The notes: generated from the sequence alone by a model not told the origin. A stretch of 8,268 nt of DNA from Gammaproteobacteria bacterium (GCA_011052255.1 DRJJ01000343.1:1-8268), one strand, 5' to 3'. Shown: positions 1 to 7,378, numbered from the stretch's first letter. A program made the numbers and translations.

Positions 1-410
1 TGCAACACCCTGTAGCACTGGATTCATTTCAGGGCAGGTGGCTTCAGATTAATAAAAATGATCGTTTGTGTATAGGCTCAAAAGGTTTTGGACAAAATAA
101 CAGACTAGGTGATGGCGTATTGACAGGTGACCGTGTATGGGATGTCCAAAGTAAATTCAGGATTAAAATTGGCCCGATTAGCTATGCTCAACATGAAAAA
201 TTATTGCCTGATACCAGGGGGTTCAAAAAACTTGAGCAGTTGATCAGGGCTTATGTGCCAGCACATCTTTTGATTGAACTGCAATTTCTGATTGAGGACA
301 AGTCTCAGAATAAGCAAAAGCCACTAGGTAACACCTTAAGGCTGGGATGGAACTCATGGTTAAACTGTCAGAAGACACAGACACGTACAGCAACAGTCTG
401 GCTCGGGTAA
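1..410 (+). CDS. tssG: T6SS baseplate protein TssG, C-terminal part (5' end outside window)
   Basis: TssG is a T6SS baseplate subunit that joins TssF, TssE and TssK in the wedge under the tail tube, on the cytoplasmic side. The reading frame is open from the left edge (first full codon at base 3) to the TAA at 408-410, giving about 135 residues of a protein that is usually about 330-350 long. The visible part carries the family's C-terminal signature: a GRW..I...DR..IG stretch, then LGDGVLTGDRVWD, QSKFRIKIGP, a LLPDT segment, an L..LIRAYVP stretch and LGWNSWL near the end. A TTG at base 66 could look like a start, but homologous sequence continues upstream of it, so it is internal. tssH follows 60 bases downstream on the same strand, a usual order in T6SS operons. 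The identification is made from these family motifs and the neighbour. Confidence 0.93.
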   Translation, partial: QHPVALDSFQGRWLQINKNDRLCIGSKGFGQNNRLGDGVLTGDRVWDVQSKFRIKIGPISYAQHEKLLPDTRGFKKLEQLIRAYVPAHLLIELQFLIEDKSQNKQKPLGNTLRLGWNSWLNCQKTQTRTATVWLG

Positions 411-416
411 TAATAT

Positions 417-430
417 TCCCTGCGAAGGGA
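417..430 (+). other. Small hairpin in the tssG-tssH gap
   Basis: TCCCT and AGGGA pair around the four-base loop GCGA, a GNRA-type tetraloop, just after the tssG stop codon. No T-run follows, so it is not a Rho-independent terminator. It could protect or space the tssG-tssH message. A stem of only five pairs may also be chance. Confidence 0.3.
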
Positions 431-470
431 TATGACTATTCAGGAATGGAAACATTGAAACGGAGTTAAT

Positions 471-3191
471 ATGGAATTCGATCAGTTAATAAATCATATG
501 TCAGAAGATTGTAAGGATCTGTTTGAAAAAGCGGTTGCCACAGCTTCTTCCAGGTCGCACTTTTCTGTAGATCTGGAGCACTGGTTATGGCAAATGCTGG
601 ATGAACAGGATGCTGAACTTATACCTGTTCTACAGCATTTCAATATTTCACAGGAACACCTTTTAGCTGATATCCAGTCTGCCCTGGAAGCGCTTAAAAC
701 AGGCAATGAGGGGTTTCCAAAAATTGCCCCCGATATAGCAAGATTGTTATTTGAGGCCTGGATGATAGCCTCTTCACAATATTCATTGCTTGAAATACGT
801 TCTATACACGTATTACTGGCACTGGTAGAGAATGATGTATTGCGTCTTCGCATTCAAAAGATATCGCCTTCCTTAGGTGCTCTTCATGGAGAAGAAATTC
901 GCACTCAGTGTGAAGCGCTACTTGAAAGAAAAGCTCAGGTCACTAGCAACACAGAATCCGGATCTTTGACAAAAACCCCTGCGCTGGACCAGTTCACTAT
1001 TGATCTAACAGCTGAAGCAAAGGCAGGAAAAATAGATCCAGTATTAGGTCGTGATAACGAAATTCGTCAAATGATTGATATTCTTTGTCGTCGCAGACAA
1101 AATAACCCGATCCTTACCGGTGAGGCTGGTGTAGGTAAAACGGCCGTTGTCGAAGGGCTGGCATTACGCATTGTAACAGGTGATGTCCCGGATAATCTTC
1201 AGAATGTCTCTCTGCGTAGCCTCGATATGGGTTTACTGCAAGCCGGAGCGGGCGTGAAGGGTGAATTTGAAAATCGCCTGAAAAATGTAATTAAGGAAGT
1301 ACAGAATTCCCCCCGGCCTGTCATATTGTTCATAGATGAAGCTCATACACTGATCGGTGCAGGTAACCAGGCCGGTGCAGGGGATGCAGCAAACCTGTTA
1401 AAGCCCGCTTTGGCGCGTGGAGAACTGCGCACTATCGCTGCAACAACGTGGGCAGAATACAAAAAATATATTGAAAAAGATGCCGCGCTAACAAGACGAT
1501 TCCAGGTAGTCAAGATAGAGGAACCGGATGCAGAACAGGCTATTATTATGTTGCGCAGTATGGTCGAGATGCTTGAAAATCATCATAGTGTGGTGATACT
1601 TGATGAGGCAGTTGAGAGCGCTGTTAAACTATCACAACGATATATCGCAGGACGTCAACTTCCTGATAAATGCGTTAGCCTTCTTGATACAGCCTGTGCA
1701 CGCGTTAACCTGGGGTTATGCACAACACCCGCCTCAATTGAAAACAGGGAGCATATGCTCGATAATCTGGCAACAGAGATAACCCGTATCAAACGTGAAC
1801 AGGCCAGTGGTTATGAACATGAAGAAGATATCACCGAGCTCGAAGTCAAAAAAGTTTTCGTCGAAGCGGAGCGACATTCACTTGAAGGGAGCTGGAAAGA
1901 AGCAAAGGAACTGATTAAGCAGATATCAACACTCAGGCGAGAAATTGAGCTTGCGCACTCAGATGAATCAGATGTAAAACACGATACAAGCTCTCCAGCA
2001 AAAGATATAAAGACGTACCAGGCAGAATTAAAGAAGAAAAGAACCCAGCTTGTGGCTCTGCGCAAACAACTTGCAGACCTGCAGACCGACACGACCATGA
2101 TCTATGAATGCGTTGATACCAGTGTGATCGCTGAAGTAGTGGCAGACTGGACAGGTATCCCTGTTGGCCGGATGCAGTCAGATGAGATTAACTCTGTGTT
2201 GCGCTTGCAAGATCATCTTGAGGAAAGGGTGATCGGGCAGACTCATGCGTTAGAAATGATAGCCAGACACATGCAAACCGCACATGCGAAATTGACCGAT
2301 CCACGTCGCCCGTTAGGCGTGTTTATGCTTGCAGGCCCCAGTGGCGTCGGTAAAACAGAAACGGCCCTGGCATTGGCTGAACGTTTATATGGATCAGAGC
2401 GTAATATTACTATAATCAACATGTCCGAGTTCAAAGAGGAACATAAGGTCTCGTTGCTGATGGGCTCTCCTCCGGGCTATGTCGGCTATGGAGAGGGTGG
2501 CTTGCTCACAGAAGCGGTTCGTCGTAAACCCTATAGCGTTGTTTTACTTGATGAAATAGAGAAAGCACACCCGGGTGTTCAGGACATCTTTTACCAGGTG
2601 TTCGACAAAGGTATGTTACGAGACGGTGAAGGACGTGATATCGACTTTAAAAATACGGTTATTATCATGACCAGTAATACCGCCAGCGAACAAATCGAGA
2701 AGTTATGTATTGACCCTGACACACGCCCTACACCTGAAGCGATGGTGGAAGCGATAGCACCCAGTCTAAGAGAAGTGTACAAGCCTGCTTTTCTTGGCCG
2801 CATCAATGTTATTCCGTACTATGCACTAGATGAAGTGGCGTTGGGTAATATTGCGCGTATTCAGCTTGATGCTATCAAGCAACGTGTACACGATAACTAC
2901 CAGACACATCTGACATATACTGATTCACTGATTGAGCATATTACATCTCAATGTCAGCAATCAGATACCGGTGCCCGCCAAATCAACGCTGTACTAACAA
3001 ATACGCTTTTACCAGACCTGTCGGAGGCAATCCTCAAACATCTGGCGAGTAACAAACCGCTGGTATCAGTAGAGGTTGGCATTAAGAAAAACTCTGTATT
3101 TGATATTAAAATAAAGCAAGCTAAACAACGAAATAAGAGTAAAAAAGTGACACAGGTCACACTTAAAAAGCAGAGAAAAAATGTGAAATAA
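471..3191 (+). CDS. tssH: T6SS sheath-disassembly AAA+ ATPase TssH (ClpV)
   Basis: This is a cytoplasmic Hsp100-type AAA+ hexamer that unfolds the contracted TssB/TssC sheath with ATP so the subunits can be reused. It is 906 residues, close to the usual 870-900. Order of parts: Clp N domain (about 1-155), which in ClpV binds the TssC N-terminal helix; first AAA+ module with Walker A GEAGVGKT (217-224), Walker [10 protein letters not shown] (284-292) and arginine finger TRRF (341-344); a charged coiled-coil middle domain (about 430-545); second AAA+ module with Walker A GPSGVGKT (622-629) and Walker [12 protein letters not shown] (690-700); then the ClpB D2-small domain (from about 780). The phrase [17 protein letters not shown] (321-337) is typical of ClpV rather than the housekeeping ClpB. 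The ATG has a GGAG SD at 462-465 with five bases of spacing. All ATPase motifs are intact. The last 25 or so residues form an unusually lysine-rich tail. The gene probably shares an operon with tssG. Confidence 0.97.
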   Translation: MEFDQLINHMSEDCKDLFEKAVATASSRSHFSVDLEHWLWQMLDEQDAELIPVLQHFNISQEHLLADIQSALEALKTGNEGFPKIAPDIARLLFEAWMIASSQYSLLEIRSIHVLLALVENDVLRLRIQKISPSLGALHGEEIRTQCEALLERKAQVTSNTESGSLTKTPALDQFTIDLTAEAKAGKIDPVLGRDNEIRQMIDILCRRRQNNPILTGEAGVGKTAVVEGLALRIVTGDVPDNLQNVSLRSLDMGLLQAGAGVKGEFENRLKNVIKEVQNSPRPVILFIDEAHTLIGAGNQAGAGDAANLLKPALARGELRTIAATTWAEYKKYIEKDAALTRRFQVVKIEEPDAEQAIIMLRSMVEMLENHHSVVILDEAVESAVKLSQRYIAGRQLPDKCVSLLDTACARVNLGLCTTPASIENREHMLDNLATEITRIKREQASGYEHEEDITELEVKKVFVEAERHSLEGSWKEAKELIKQISTLRREIELAHSDESDVKHDTSSPAKDIKTYQAELKKKRTQLVALRKQLADLQTDTTMIYECVDTSVIAEVVADWTGIPVGRMQSDEINSVLRLQDHLEERVIGQTHALEMIARHMQTAHAKLTDPRRPLGVFMLAGPSGVGKTETALALAERLYGSERNITIINMSEFKEEHKVSLLMGSPPGYVGYGEGGLLTEAVRRKPYSVVLLDEIEKAHPGVQDIFYQVFDKGMLRDGEGRDIDFKNTVIIMTSNTASEQIEKLCIDPDTRPTPEAMVEAIAPSLREVYKPAFLGRINVIPYYALDEVALGNIARIQLDAIKQRVHDNYQTHLTYTDSLIEHITSQCQQSDTGARQINAVLTNTLLPDLSEAILKHLASNKPLVSVEVGIKKNSVFDIKIKQAKQRNKSKKVTQVTLKKQRKNVK

Positions 3192-3232
3192 ATGCCACAT
3201 TATTCTTGGATGTTAAGGAAAAATGTGAGAAG

Positions 3233-3292
3233 ATTTAGGCACAGGTTGTCAATATGATAACAGCCTAAGTACAAGTCGCATGACGTGACTTG
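3233..3292 (+). promoter_or_regulatory. Two tandem hairpins in the tssH-hcp leader
   Basis: Hairpin one (3233-3270) has an outer stem ATTTAGGC/GCCTAAGT with one G-U pair, an asymmetric internal loop (ACAG opposite A), an inner stem GTTGTC/GATAAC with one G-U pair, and the loop AATAT. Hairpin two (3272-3292) is CAAGTCGC/GTGACTTG with one G-U pair around ATGAC. They are one base apart. Neither has a T-run. Possible roles are a processing or stability element that separates hcp output from tssH, or a protein-binding dyad. The pairing is seen directly; the function is inferred. Confidence 0.4.
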
Positions 3293-3306
3293 ATGGAATC
3301 ACTGAT

Positions 3307-3317
3307 AGAGTCAGGAC
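3307..3317 (+). repeat. Shared 11-base motif, copy 1 (upstream of hcp)
   Basis: AGAGTCAGGAC occurs here and again, identically, at 7390-7400 upstream of the FHA gene. Both copies are intergenic, on the coding strand and 90-190 bases before a T6SS start codon. This could be a common regulator site; an 11-base match can also be chance. Confidence 0.3.
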
Positions 3318-3365
3318 GACATGGATAAAGTATCAACAAACCCTGGAATATTGCAAAAACACGTT

Positions 3366-3374
3366 TGGTATACT
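3366..3374 (+). promoter_or_regulatory. Candidate extended -10 promoter for hcp
   Basis: TGGTATACT fits an extended -10 element (TG, one base, then TATACT with five of six consensus bases). No good -35 is seen; TGGAAT at 3344-3349 is weak and 19 bases away, which is acceptable for an extended -10 promoter. Transcription would start near 3381 and give a leader of about 115 bases before hcp. I saw no sigma-54 type -24/-12 element here. Confidence 0.4.
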
Positions 3375-3478
3375 GCTTGATAGCGGTTTGCTTACGTATG
3401 CCTTGCTGATATTGCCTGTTTTGATACACGTCATGCGTTTTACTTTTTCAGCGATAACTTAATCGTAGAACCAGTACC

Positions 3479-3485
3479 ACAAGGA
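3479..3485 (+). promoter_or_regulatory. hcp ribosome binding site with CsrA/RsmA-like core
   Basis: AAGGA at 3481-3485 is the SD, nine bases before the hcp ATG. It sits inside ACAAGGA, which matches the ACARGGA core of the known CsrA/RsmA consensus RUACARGGAUGU. A CsrA-family repressor bound here would block ribosome entry. T6SS control by RsmA is established in Pseudomonas; its use here is inferred. Confidence 0.4.
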
Positions 3486-3494
3486 AGATATATC

Positions 3495-3983
3495 ATGTCT
3501 CTATTTATGCAAATTGCAGGTATTAATGGCGAATCATCTGATTCAAATCACAAAAACTGGATGGATGTACAAACAATGCAGTGGGGTGTTAGCCGCCAGA
3601 TTACATCATCGAGCTCTACCAAGAATGATAGAGAGTCATCAAATGCTGTAATCAGTGATTTACACGTTACTCGTCATATGGACAGCTCCACTCCCAGTGT
3701 TTTTATCGAAGCAAGCTGCGGTAAAGGTAAGGATATCACTATCCACATGACCAAAACCGGTAGCGGTACAGGAGCAGACGTTTTTATGGAATATAAACTG
3801 AAAAATGCGTTAATCAGCTCTTATGATGTAAGTAGTGATACTAACGATACAGATCGTCCTACTGAAAACCTTACAATCAGCTTCATTGACGTAGAGGTTA
3901 AATACACACCTTATGATGAAGATGGCAATGCACTGGCTGCAATTGCTGTAGGTTTCGATACTGCTACAAACACCAAGCGTTAA
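3495..3983 (+). CDS. hcp: T6SS inner-tube protein Hcp (TssD)
   Basis: Hcp forms hexameric rings that stack into the T6SS inner tube. The tube is fired into target cells and can carry small effectors in its lumen. The protein is 162 residues, the normal length (P. aeruginosa Hcp1 is also 162). Family marks: N-terminal FMQIAGINGES (4-14), the HK.WMDV stretch (19-25) and W30-G31-V32, the segment SDLHVTRHMDSSTPSVF (54-70), LISSYDVS (106-113), and PTENLTISFIDVEVKYTPY (122-140), which fits the conserved TEN.......V.Y strands. There is no signal peptide, as expected. The ATG follows a good SD. It stands alone between a leader of about 300 bases and a strong terminator, suiting the high separate expression Hcp needs. 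There is no C-terminal extension, so it is a structural Hcp rather than an evolved Hcp fused to a toxin. It carries one cysteine, Cys75. Confidence 0.96.
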   Translation: MSLFMQIAGINGESSDSNHKNWMDVQTMQWGVSRQITSSSSTKNDRESSNAVISDLHVTRHMDSSTPSVFIEASCGKGKDITIHMTKTGSGTGADVFMEYKLKNALISSYDVSSDTNDTDRPTENLTISFIDVEVKYTPYDEDGNALAAIAVGFDTATNTKR

Positions 3984-3996
3984 TATTAGCCTGGAT

Positions 3997-4030
3997 CTGG
4001 CAGGAGCATGTTTGCTCTTGCCAGTTTTTT
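3997..4030 (+). terminator. Rho-independent terminator after hcp
   Basis: CTGGCAGGAGCA (3997-4008) pairs with TGCTCTTGCCAG (4013-4024) in a 12-pair stem with a single G-U wobble and the loop TGTT, followed directly by six T. It lies 13 bases after the hcp stop. This is a strong intrinsic terminator and should separate hcp from the next gene, apart from readthrough. Confidence 0.92.
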
Positions 4031-4127
4031 ATCTGACTGCTACTAATAGATGCATATATTCTTTGAAGTACTAAACATTTTTGTGGTGGTACGGTTTTAT
4101 ATGCCTGTATTCTTCCAAATGTCAGGT

Positions 4128-4133
4128 TATACT
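4128..4133 (+). promoter_or_regulatory. Candidate -10 box for the gene after hcp
   Basis: TATACT lies 35 bases before the ATG at 4169 and after the hcp terminator, so the gene would have its own start of transcription near 4140. I find no good -35 at the right distance, so the call is weak. Confidence 0.3.
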
Positions 4134-4151
4134 GAATTTGTTATGTAGAAC

Positions 4152-4157
4152 AGGAGG
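4152..4157 (+). promoter_or_regulatory. Strong Shine-Dalgarno fixing the start at 4169
   Basis: AGGAGG is a full consensus SD, 11 bases before the ATG at 4169. The spacing is slightly long, but no closer in-frame start exists. It supports this gene as real and well translated. Confidence 0.7.
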
Positions 4158-4168
4158 TTAATAAGAAA

Positions 4169-4735
4169 ATGTCTTCGGCTATTTTAAATAAACTTCAAGA
4201 ATTACAAGAGCCGTCAGGTAAGCATTTAGACCAGGTGGCAATTACTTATATTCATGATAATTCCCTCCCGTATGCTTTGGTCAAACAGGTGCAAGTCGCC
4301 AACGCTAAGTGGGCAGTTGTGCCTCGAAATGGAGCGGCTTCGCTGTCGCAACTAAACAACATTCAATCTGTTAGAAAAGTGTCAACCATTCCTGCCGGAA
4401 TTGATAGTGCTACGACCAATCGGTTAAATATGGCTCTGCTTGGCGGAACCAGTTATCCTGTATTAACAGCTGTCTTGGGTGTTGCTGCAGGGTTGGGTTC
4501 TATGGGTGCAGGCCTGTTATTTTCAGCACTAACAACCGGAATAAGTCTGACCAAGACCAGTCGACGTGTATTGGCGCGGGCAGGAGACGAAATCTGGCAC
4601 GTTGAAGAAATTGGTAAATATAAGAAATTAGCCACTTATGTTTCTTCTTTTATCCTGGTTGATCCATACCGAAAGCAAGCTCCCGGTAAAGGCTGGTTGC
4701 TTCATGAATCAAGAGATGAGTTGATATTGAGTTGA
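4169..4735 (+). CDS. Unknown 188-residue protein with a Gly/Ala-rich hydrophobic segment; candidate T6SS cargo
   Basis: I do not recognise a family. The N-terminal half (1-87) is soluble in character, with the segments QVAITYIHDNSLPYALVKQV (22-41) and AKWAVVPRNG (46-55). Residues about 98-127 form one long hydrophobic, Gly/Ala-rich stretch (GVAAG, GSMGAG) able to cross or insert into a membrane. The tail (131-188) is polar with several Trp, Lys and Arg. There is no signal peptide. The start is fixed by a consensus SD, and two TGA codons in tandem end it. G+C is about 47% by hand count over 4201-4620, like the T6SS genes. Genes directly after hcp often encode Hcp-carried effectors, and the next gene encodes a lipoprotein, so a membrane-acting effector is possible. 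A membrane accessory protein is equally open. No toxin motif is visible. The gene is convincing; its function is unknown. Confidence 0.8.
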   Translation: MSSAILNKLQELQEPSGKHLDQVAITYIHDNSLPYALVKQVQVANAKWAVVPRNGAASLSQLNNIQSVRKVSTIPAGIDSATTNRLNMALLGGTSYPVLTAVLGVAAGLGSMGAGLLFSALTTGISLTKTSRRVLARAGDEIWHVEEIGKYKKLATYVSSFILVDPYRKQAPGKGWLLHESRDELILS

Positions 4736-4764
4736 TGAAAATTGTAATTAAATCATATATATTT

Positions 4765-4776
4765 GCAGTAGACTGC
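4765..4776. promoter_or_regulatory. Short perfect dyad upstream of the lipoprotein gene
   Basis: GCAGT and ACTGC are perfect inverted copies two bases apart, 33 bases before the ATG at 4809, next to an A/T-rich run. It could be an operator half-site pair or chance. No clear promoter is visible in this 73-base gap, so the two genes are probably co-transcribed. Confidence 0.25.
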
Positions 4777-4808
4777 TTTGATGTGAATCCTGAAAGGACA
4801 ATCTATTT

Positions 4809-5177
4809 ATGATAAAGTTACATAAAATTGGTGTTCTTGTATTAGTAAACTTCTTTATTAGTATTTTACTAATTTCATGTGAATCTTCCGCTTCAGGTAA
4901 AGCTGTCTCCAAATATGACCAGCTATGTCAAATATATAAAGAAGTGGTATCAATGCCAGTAGAACTTCGCGTGAAAGAGGGGACACTAGTGCAAAGGGTG
5001 CAAAATGAGCTGCCTGACTTCTTTAATAAGAATTATACTTACATAGCTAGAGCCGACGCGGATCAGCGTTACCCGTTCATAAAAAAATTAGCAGAGGAAG
5101 AATTAAAAAGCAAGTGGTCATGTGAGGTTATGCAATCATACTACGATAATGAATTTTCCAGGCCTGCTAAAAACTGA
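4809..5177 (+). CDS. Small lipoprotein of unknown family; candidate immunity protein
   Basis: The 122-residue product begins with a short positive region (K3, H5, K6), a hydrophobic run (7-22) and the lipobox L-I-S-C with the lipidated cysteine at 24. The residue after it is Glu, not Asp, which favours the outer membrane, periplasmic side. The mature part is about 99 residues, mainly helical and charged, with two further cysteines (C40, C105) that could form a disulfide. Visible segments are KYDQLCQIYKEV (35-46), NELPDFF (66-72) and KWSCEVM (102-108). The ATG has AAAGGA at 4793-4798, ten bases upstream. G+C is only about 35% by hand count, clearly below both neighbours, which hints at separate acquisition. 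It follows the unknown gene by 73 bases, and its stop abuts the stop of the convergent kinase gene. An immunity role in the periplasm is inference from position and lipidation alone. Confidence 0.82.
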   Translation: MIKLHKIGVLVLVNFFISILLISCESSASGKAVSKYDQLCQIYKEVVSMPVELRVKEGTLVQRVQNELPDFFNKNYTYIARADADQRYPFIKKLAEEELKSKWSCEVMQSYYDNEFSRPAKN

Positions 5178-7181
5178 TTATCTATTTTCTCTTTTATTAC
5201 GGGTCACCAAACTGAGTATCTCATCAGCAGTCTTGTTTAATTTACGCCTTTGCTTTTTGTATCTACCTTTACGCTTGTAATATCTTGCCTTGCTTCTGAA
5301 TTGCTCTGCCAGGTCCTGATGAGCCTTGATTAAAGGCGGGTAAGTACCCGGTATCTTATGACTGAACACTTCCAGTTCCAGCTTCAGTGCATACAGTTTT
5401 TTGTCTTTCCAGGCATCCTTGATTCTGGCTTCGATGGTATTGAAATAGGGGGCCCAGAAATGTGCCGCAGCAAGTTGTGGATATTCTCTTGCCTGGTCTT
5501 GCGAGCTGCGCTCATACTGCGCTAATGCCTGCGCCGCTTCGATCTGAAGTGGGTCTATCTTTATCCGTGTCTTTTTAGGTGCTGGAATCGTCAGCGGCAG
5601 TTTGTCTTTGAAGGATATTAACTGATCAATACGAACATAATGATATTCTTTATAAGCCGCATTTAACTCATTGATAAATCGGGTTATAAGCTGTTTATTT
5701 ATTTGAGGTATCTGGAGACCGAAACGGCGTATTTTTCCAGCTGTTCGTTGAATGATCTCACTATCTTTATTCGTAAAAGTGGCATCATCGAGCTGCTCAC
5801 TGTATTTGAGTAGCAGGGCAGAACCGTATTCCTGTCGCTCGTGTTTAATTAATTTTTCGGTATTAATCAGCTTTGCAGAGTCAGGATAGTATTGTCTGGT
5901 TTCTTTAATAATCCCGGCTAACGATGTGTAGTCCGGGATATCCGGACTGCTGTAAAGTTTTTGTTTTACTTCGGCAACAGTATCATCAATAAGCGGTGAC
6001 CGGATGTGCTGATAAACGGCATTCCTGAAAAGAACAGCTAATCCCTGGGTGTTATTTAACACCTTGATGCGCTCCAGTGGTGGTGTCTGCTGCAGGCGAT
6101 CGATCAGATCAGTTGCCTGCGTCATTTCATCGCTCAGGGTTGCCAAATGTTCTTCGGTAGTCTTGTGCTGGTTAAATGAGCCTACTGCCCTTTCTAGCAT
6201 GTACCCGGATAGAGAGAGCGACAATATAAGGACAGCGAGGCCCGACCAGATGTGGCGAGCACGCGTAAATGATCTCATGAAGCGATTGATATCGGAATAA
6301 CGAGCTTTTTGACTGAATGACAGGGCTTTCTTGAGCACAAACCATTGCCATATATTTACAGCCTTAAGCCGTTTAGGTCTGAGATTCTCCTGTTCCGCTG
6401 CATCGGCAGTTACCCGGTTATAGGGGAGATGGCCTGCGAGCATTTCATACAGAGTACAGGCAAAAGAATAGACATCGTCACTCGCAGTAGCAGGCTGGTC
6501 TTTTAATGTTTGCGGACTTGCATACACTGGGGTAAAACCGGAGTAGTTTGCCTCGTTAGCCTGCTTTTTAGTACGGGCTGCGTGACTATTAGGGCGCGCG
6601 GTCCCGAAATCGATAACTTTTATCTTGCCTTCAGAAGACAGGAAGATGTTGCCGGGTTTCACATCGGTGTGTACCACACCCTGGCTATGCGCATAATGGA
6701 GTGCGCTGGCAGCAGGTATAGCTATTCTTATGGCCTGGCTGTATCTGAGCTTATTATTTACGCTACGCTGCAGACGCATGGAGAGGGGTTCACCGGTCAG
6801 GTACTCCATGGTGACAAAGCAATGCTGGCTGTCACAGTCGAAATCATAGACCTGTACAATATTAGGATGGGCCAGATTTCGGGTGCTCAGGGCTTCATGC
6901 AATGCTATTTCTGATGGTGAAGTTGAATCATCCAGGCAGTGCCGGGTGACTTTCAGCACTATTTCTCTGGCTTCATCTGTACTCATAGTGGCCAGCAGGT
7001 CACGAGCCTTGTAGATATAGCTGGTGCCACCGGTCGCGATCAGGCTGGTCAGGAGGAAGCGTTTTTTCAGTACGGTGCCCTTGGGTAGGGCCTCATCAGT
7101 CACGATGTTATGGTCAGGAGTATCTGCGGCCCTCTTCTTATCAGTTCTGGGGCTGGTTTTCGATGATCCATCCTTGTTCAT
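5178..7181 (-). CDS. ppkA: T6SS-linked transmembrane Ser/Thr protein kinase (PpkA type)
   Basis: In the known P. aeruginosa pathway PpkA phosphorylates Fha1 on threonine and so triggers T6SS assembly; the FHA gene divergent from this one is the natural substrate. The product is 667 residues. The kinase domain (about 38-305) has a reduced Gly loop ATGGTS (49-54), ATP-binding Lys77, a likely helix-C Glu96, the catalytic loop HTDVKPGN (171-178, catalytic Asp173), DFG (191-193), SPQ (222-224) where APE is usual, and DDVYSF (235-240). A membrane helix (about 312-329) follows, then about 335 residues that should be periplasmic, helical and coiled, ending in a very basic tail. P. aeruginosa PpkA is longer and has a von Willebrand A domain; none is visible here. 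I chose the ATG at 7181 because GGGAG lies five bases before it; the GTG at 7187 overlaps that SD. Thr replaces the Arg of HRD, so it is a non-RD kinase. The symbol is by analogy. Confidence 0.9.
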   Translation of the reverse strand: MNKDGSSKTSPRTDKKRAADTPDHNIVTDEALPKGTVLKKRFLLTSLIATGGTSYIYKARDLLATMSTDEAREIVLKVTRHCLDDSTSPSEIALHEALSTRNLAHPNIVQVYDFDCDSQHCFVTMEYLTGEPLSMRLQRSVNNKLRYSQAIRIAIPAASALHYAHSQGVVHTDVKPGNIFLSSEGKIKVIDFGTARPNSHAARTKKQANEANYSGFTPVYASPQTLKDQPATASDDVYSFACTLYEMLAGHLPYNRVTADAAEQENLRPKRLKAVNIWQWFVLKKALSFSQKARYSDINRFMRSFTRARHIWSGLAVLILSLSLSGYMLERAVGSFNQHKTTEEHLATLSDEMTQATDLIDRLQQTPPLERIKVLNNTQGLAVLFRNAVYQHIRSPLIDDTVAEVKQKLYSSPDIPDYTSLAGIIKETRQYYPDSAKLINTEKLIKHERQEYGSALLLKYSEQLDDATFTNKDSEIIQRTAGKIRRFGLQIPQINKQLITRFINELNAAYKEYHYVRIDQLISFKDKLPLTIPAPKKTRIKIDPLQIEAAQALAQYERSSQDQAREYPQLAAAHFWAPYFNTIEARIKDAWKDKKLYALKLELEVFSHKIPGTYPPLIKAHQDLAEQFRSKARYYKRKGRYKKQRRKLNKTADEILSLVTRNKRENR

Positions 7182-7186
7182 TGGCA

Positions 7187-7191
7187 CTCCC
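7187..7191 (-). promoter_or_regulatory. Kinase Shine-Dalgarno that decides its start
   Basis: Read on the - strand, GGGAG is followed by five bases and ATG (7181-7179). The alternative GTG start at 7187-7185 overlaps the SD itself and cannot use it. The shorter protein is therefore preferred by two residues. Confidence 0.65.
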
Positions 7192-7350
7192 GTCGATTTT
7201 GCTCAAATAGCCCAAAGGCTCGCCTGATTTTTTGTGAGCAGGATAGCTCATCATACCTTTATAATGCACCTGTCCGAGCCAGAATGAGCTTTTATAATAC
7301 AAGTAATAGGGTTATATTGAAACATTAGCCAAATCTAGTGCAGATAACAC

Positions 7351-7378
7351 TTGCAGGTATTGTCCAGATTGTTATTAT
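7351..7378 (+). promoter_or_regulatory. Candidate promoter for the FHA gene
   Basis: TTGCAG (7351-7356) and TATTAT (7373-7378) are 16 bases apart and resemble sigma-70 boxes with three and five of six consensus bases. Transcription would begin near 7385, giving a leader of about 105 bases. Confidence 0.35.

Larger units (their letters stand above)
3192..3494. other. Gene-free stretch between tssH and hcp
   Basis: These 303 bases hold no convincing gene. They contain two tandem hairpins (3233-3292), a promoter candidate (3366-3374), a copy of an 11-base motif also found upstream of the FHA gene (3307-3317) and the hcp ribosome binding region. A weak inverted repeat, AATGTG (3180-3185) with CACATT (3196-3201), spans the tssH stop but has no T-run, so no clear terminator separates tssH from hcp. 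Confidence 0.6.

Noticed and set aside
66..68. TTG as a start of a separate small gene at the left edge
   Set aside because: TssG family sequence continues in frame upstream to the window edge, so this is an internal Leu codon.
3180..3201. Terminator after tssH
   Set aside because: AATGTG/CACATT gives only six A/T-rich pairs around a 10-base loop, with no T-run behind it.
3341..3362. Sigma-54 type -24/-12 promoter upstream of hcp
   Set aside because: GG at 3345-3346 and GC at 3353-3354 are only six bases apart instead of ten, so the element does not fit.
4501..4551. Possible lipase motif G-x-S-x-G in the 188-residue protein
   Set aside because: The residues read L-G-S-M-G, so the first glycine is missing, and no Asp/His triad partners can be argued. 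It is better seen as part of the hydrophobic segment.
6510..6914. Open frame on + with what looks like a signal peptide and lipobox (LLFSTGC)
   Set aside because: It is wholly antisense to the conserved kinase core, including the catalytic loop and DFG, and the kinase frame is clearly the coding one. No SD or promoter supports it. The lipobox look is accidental.
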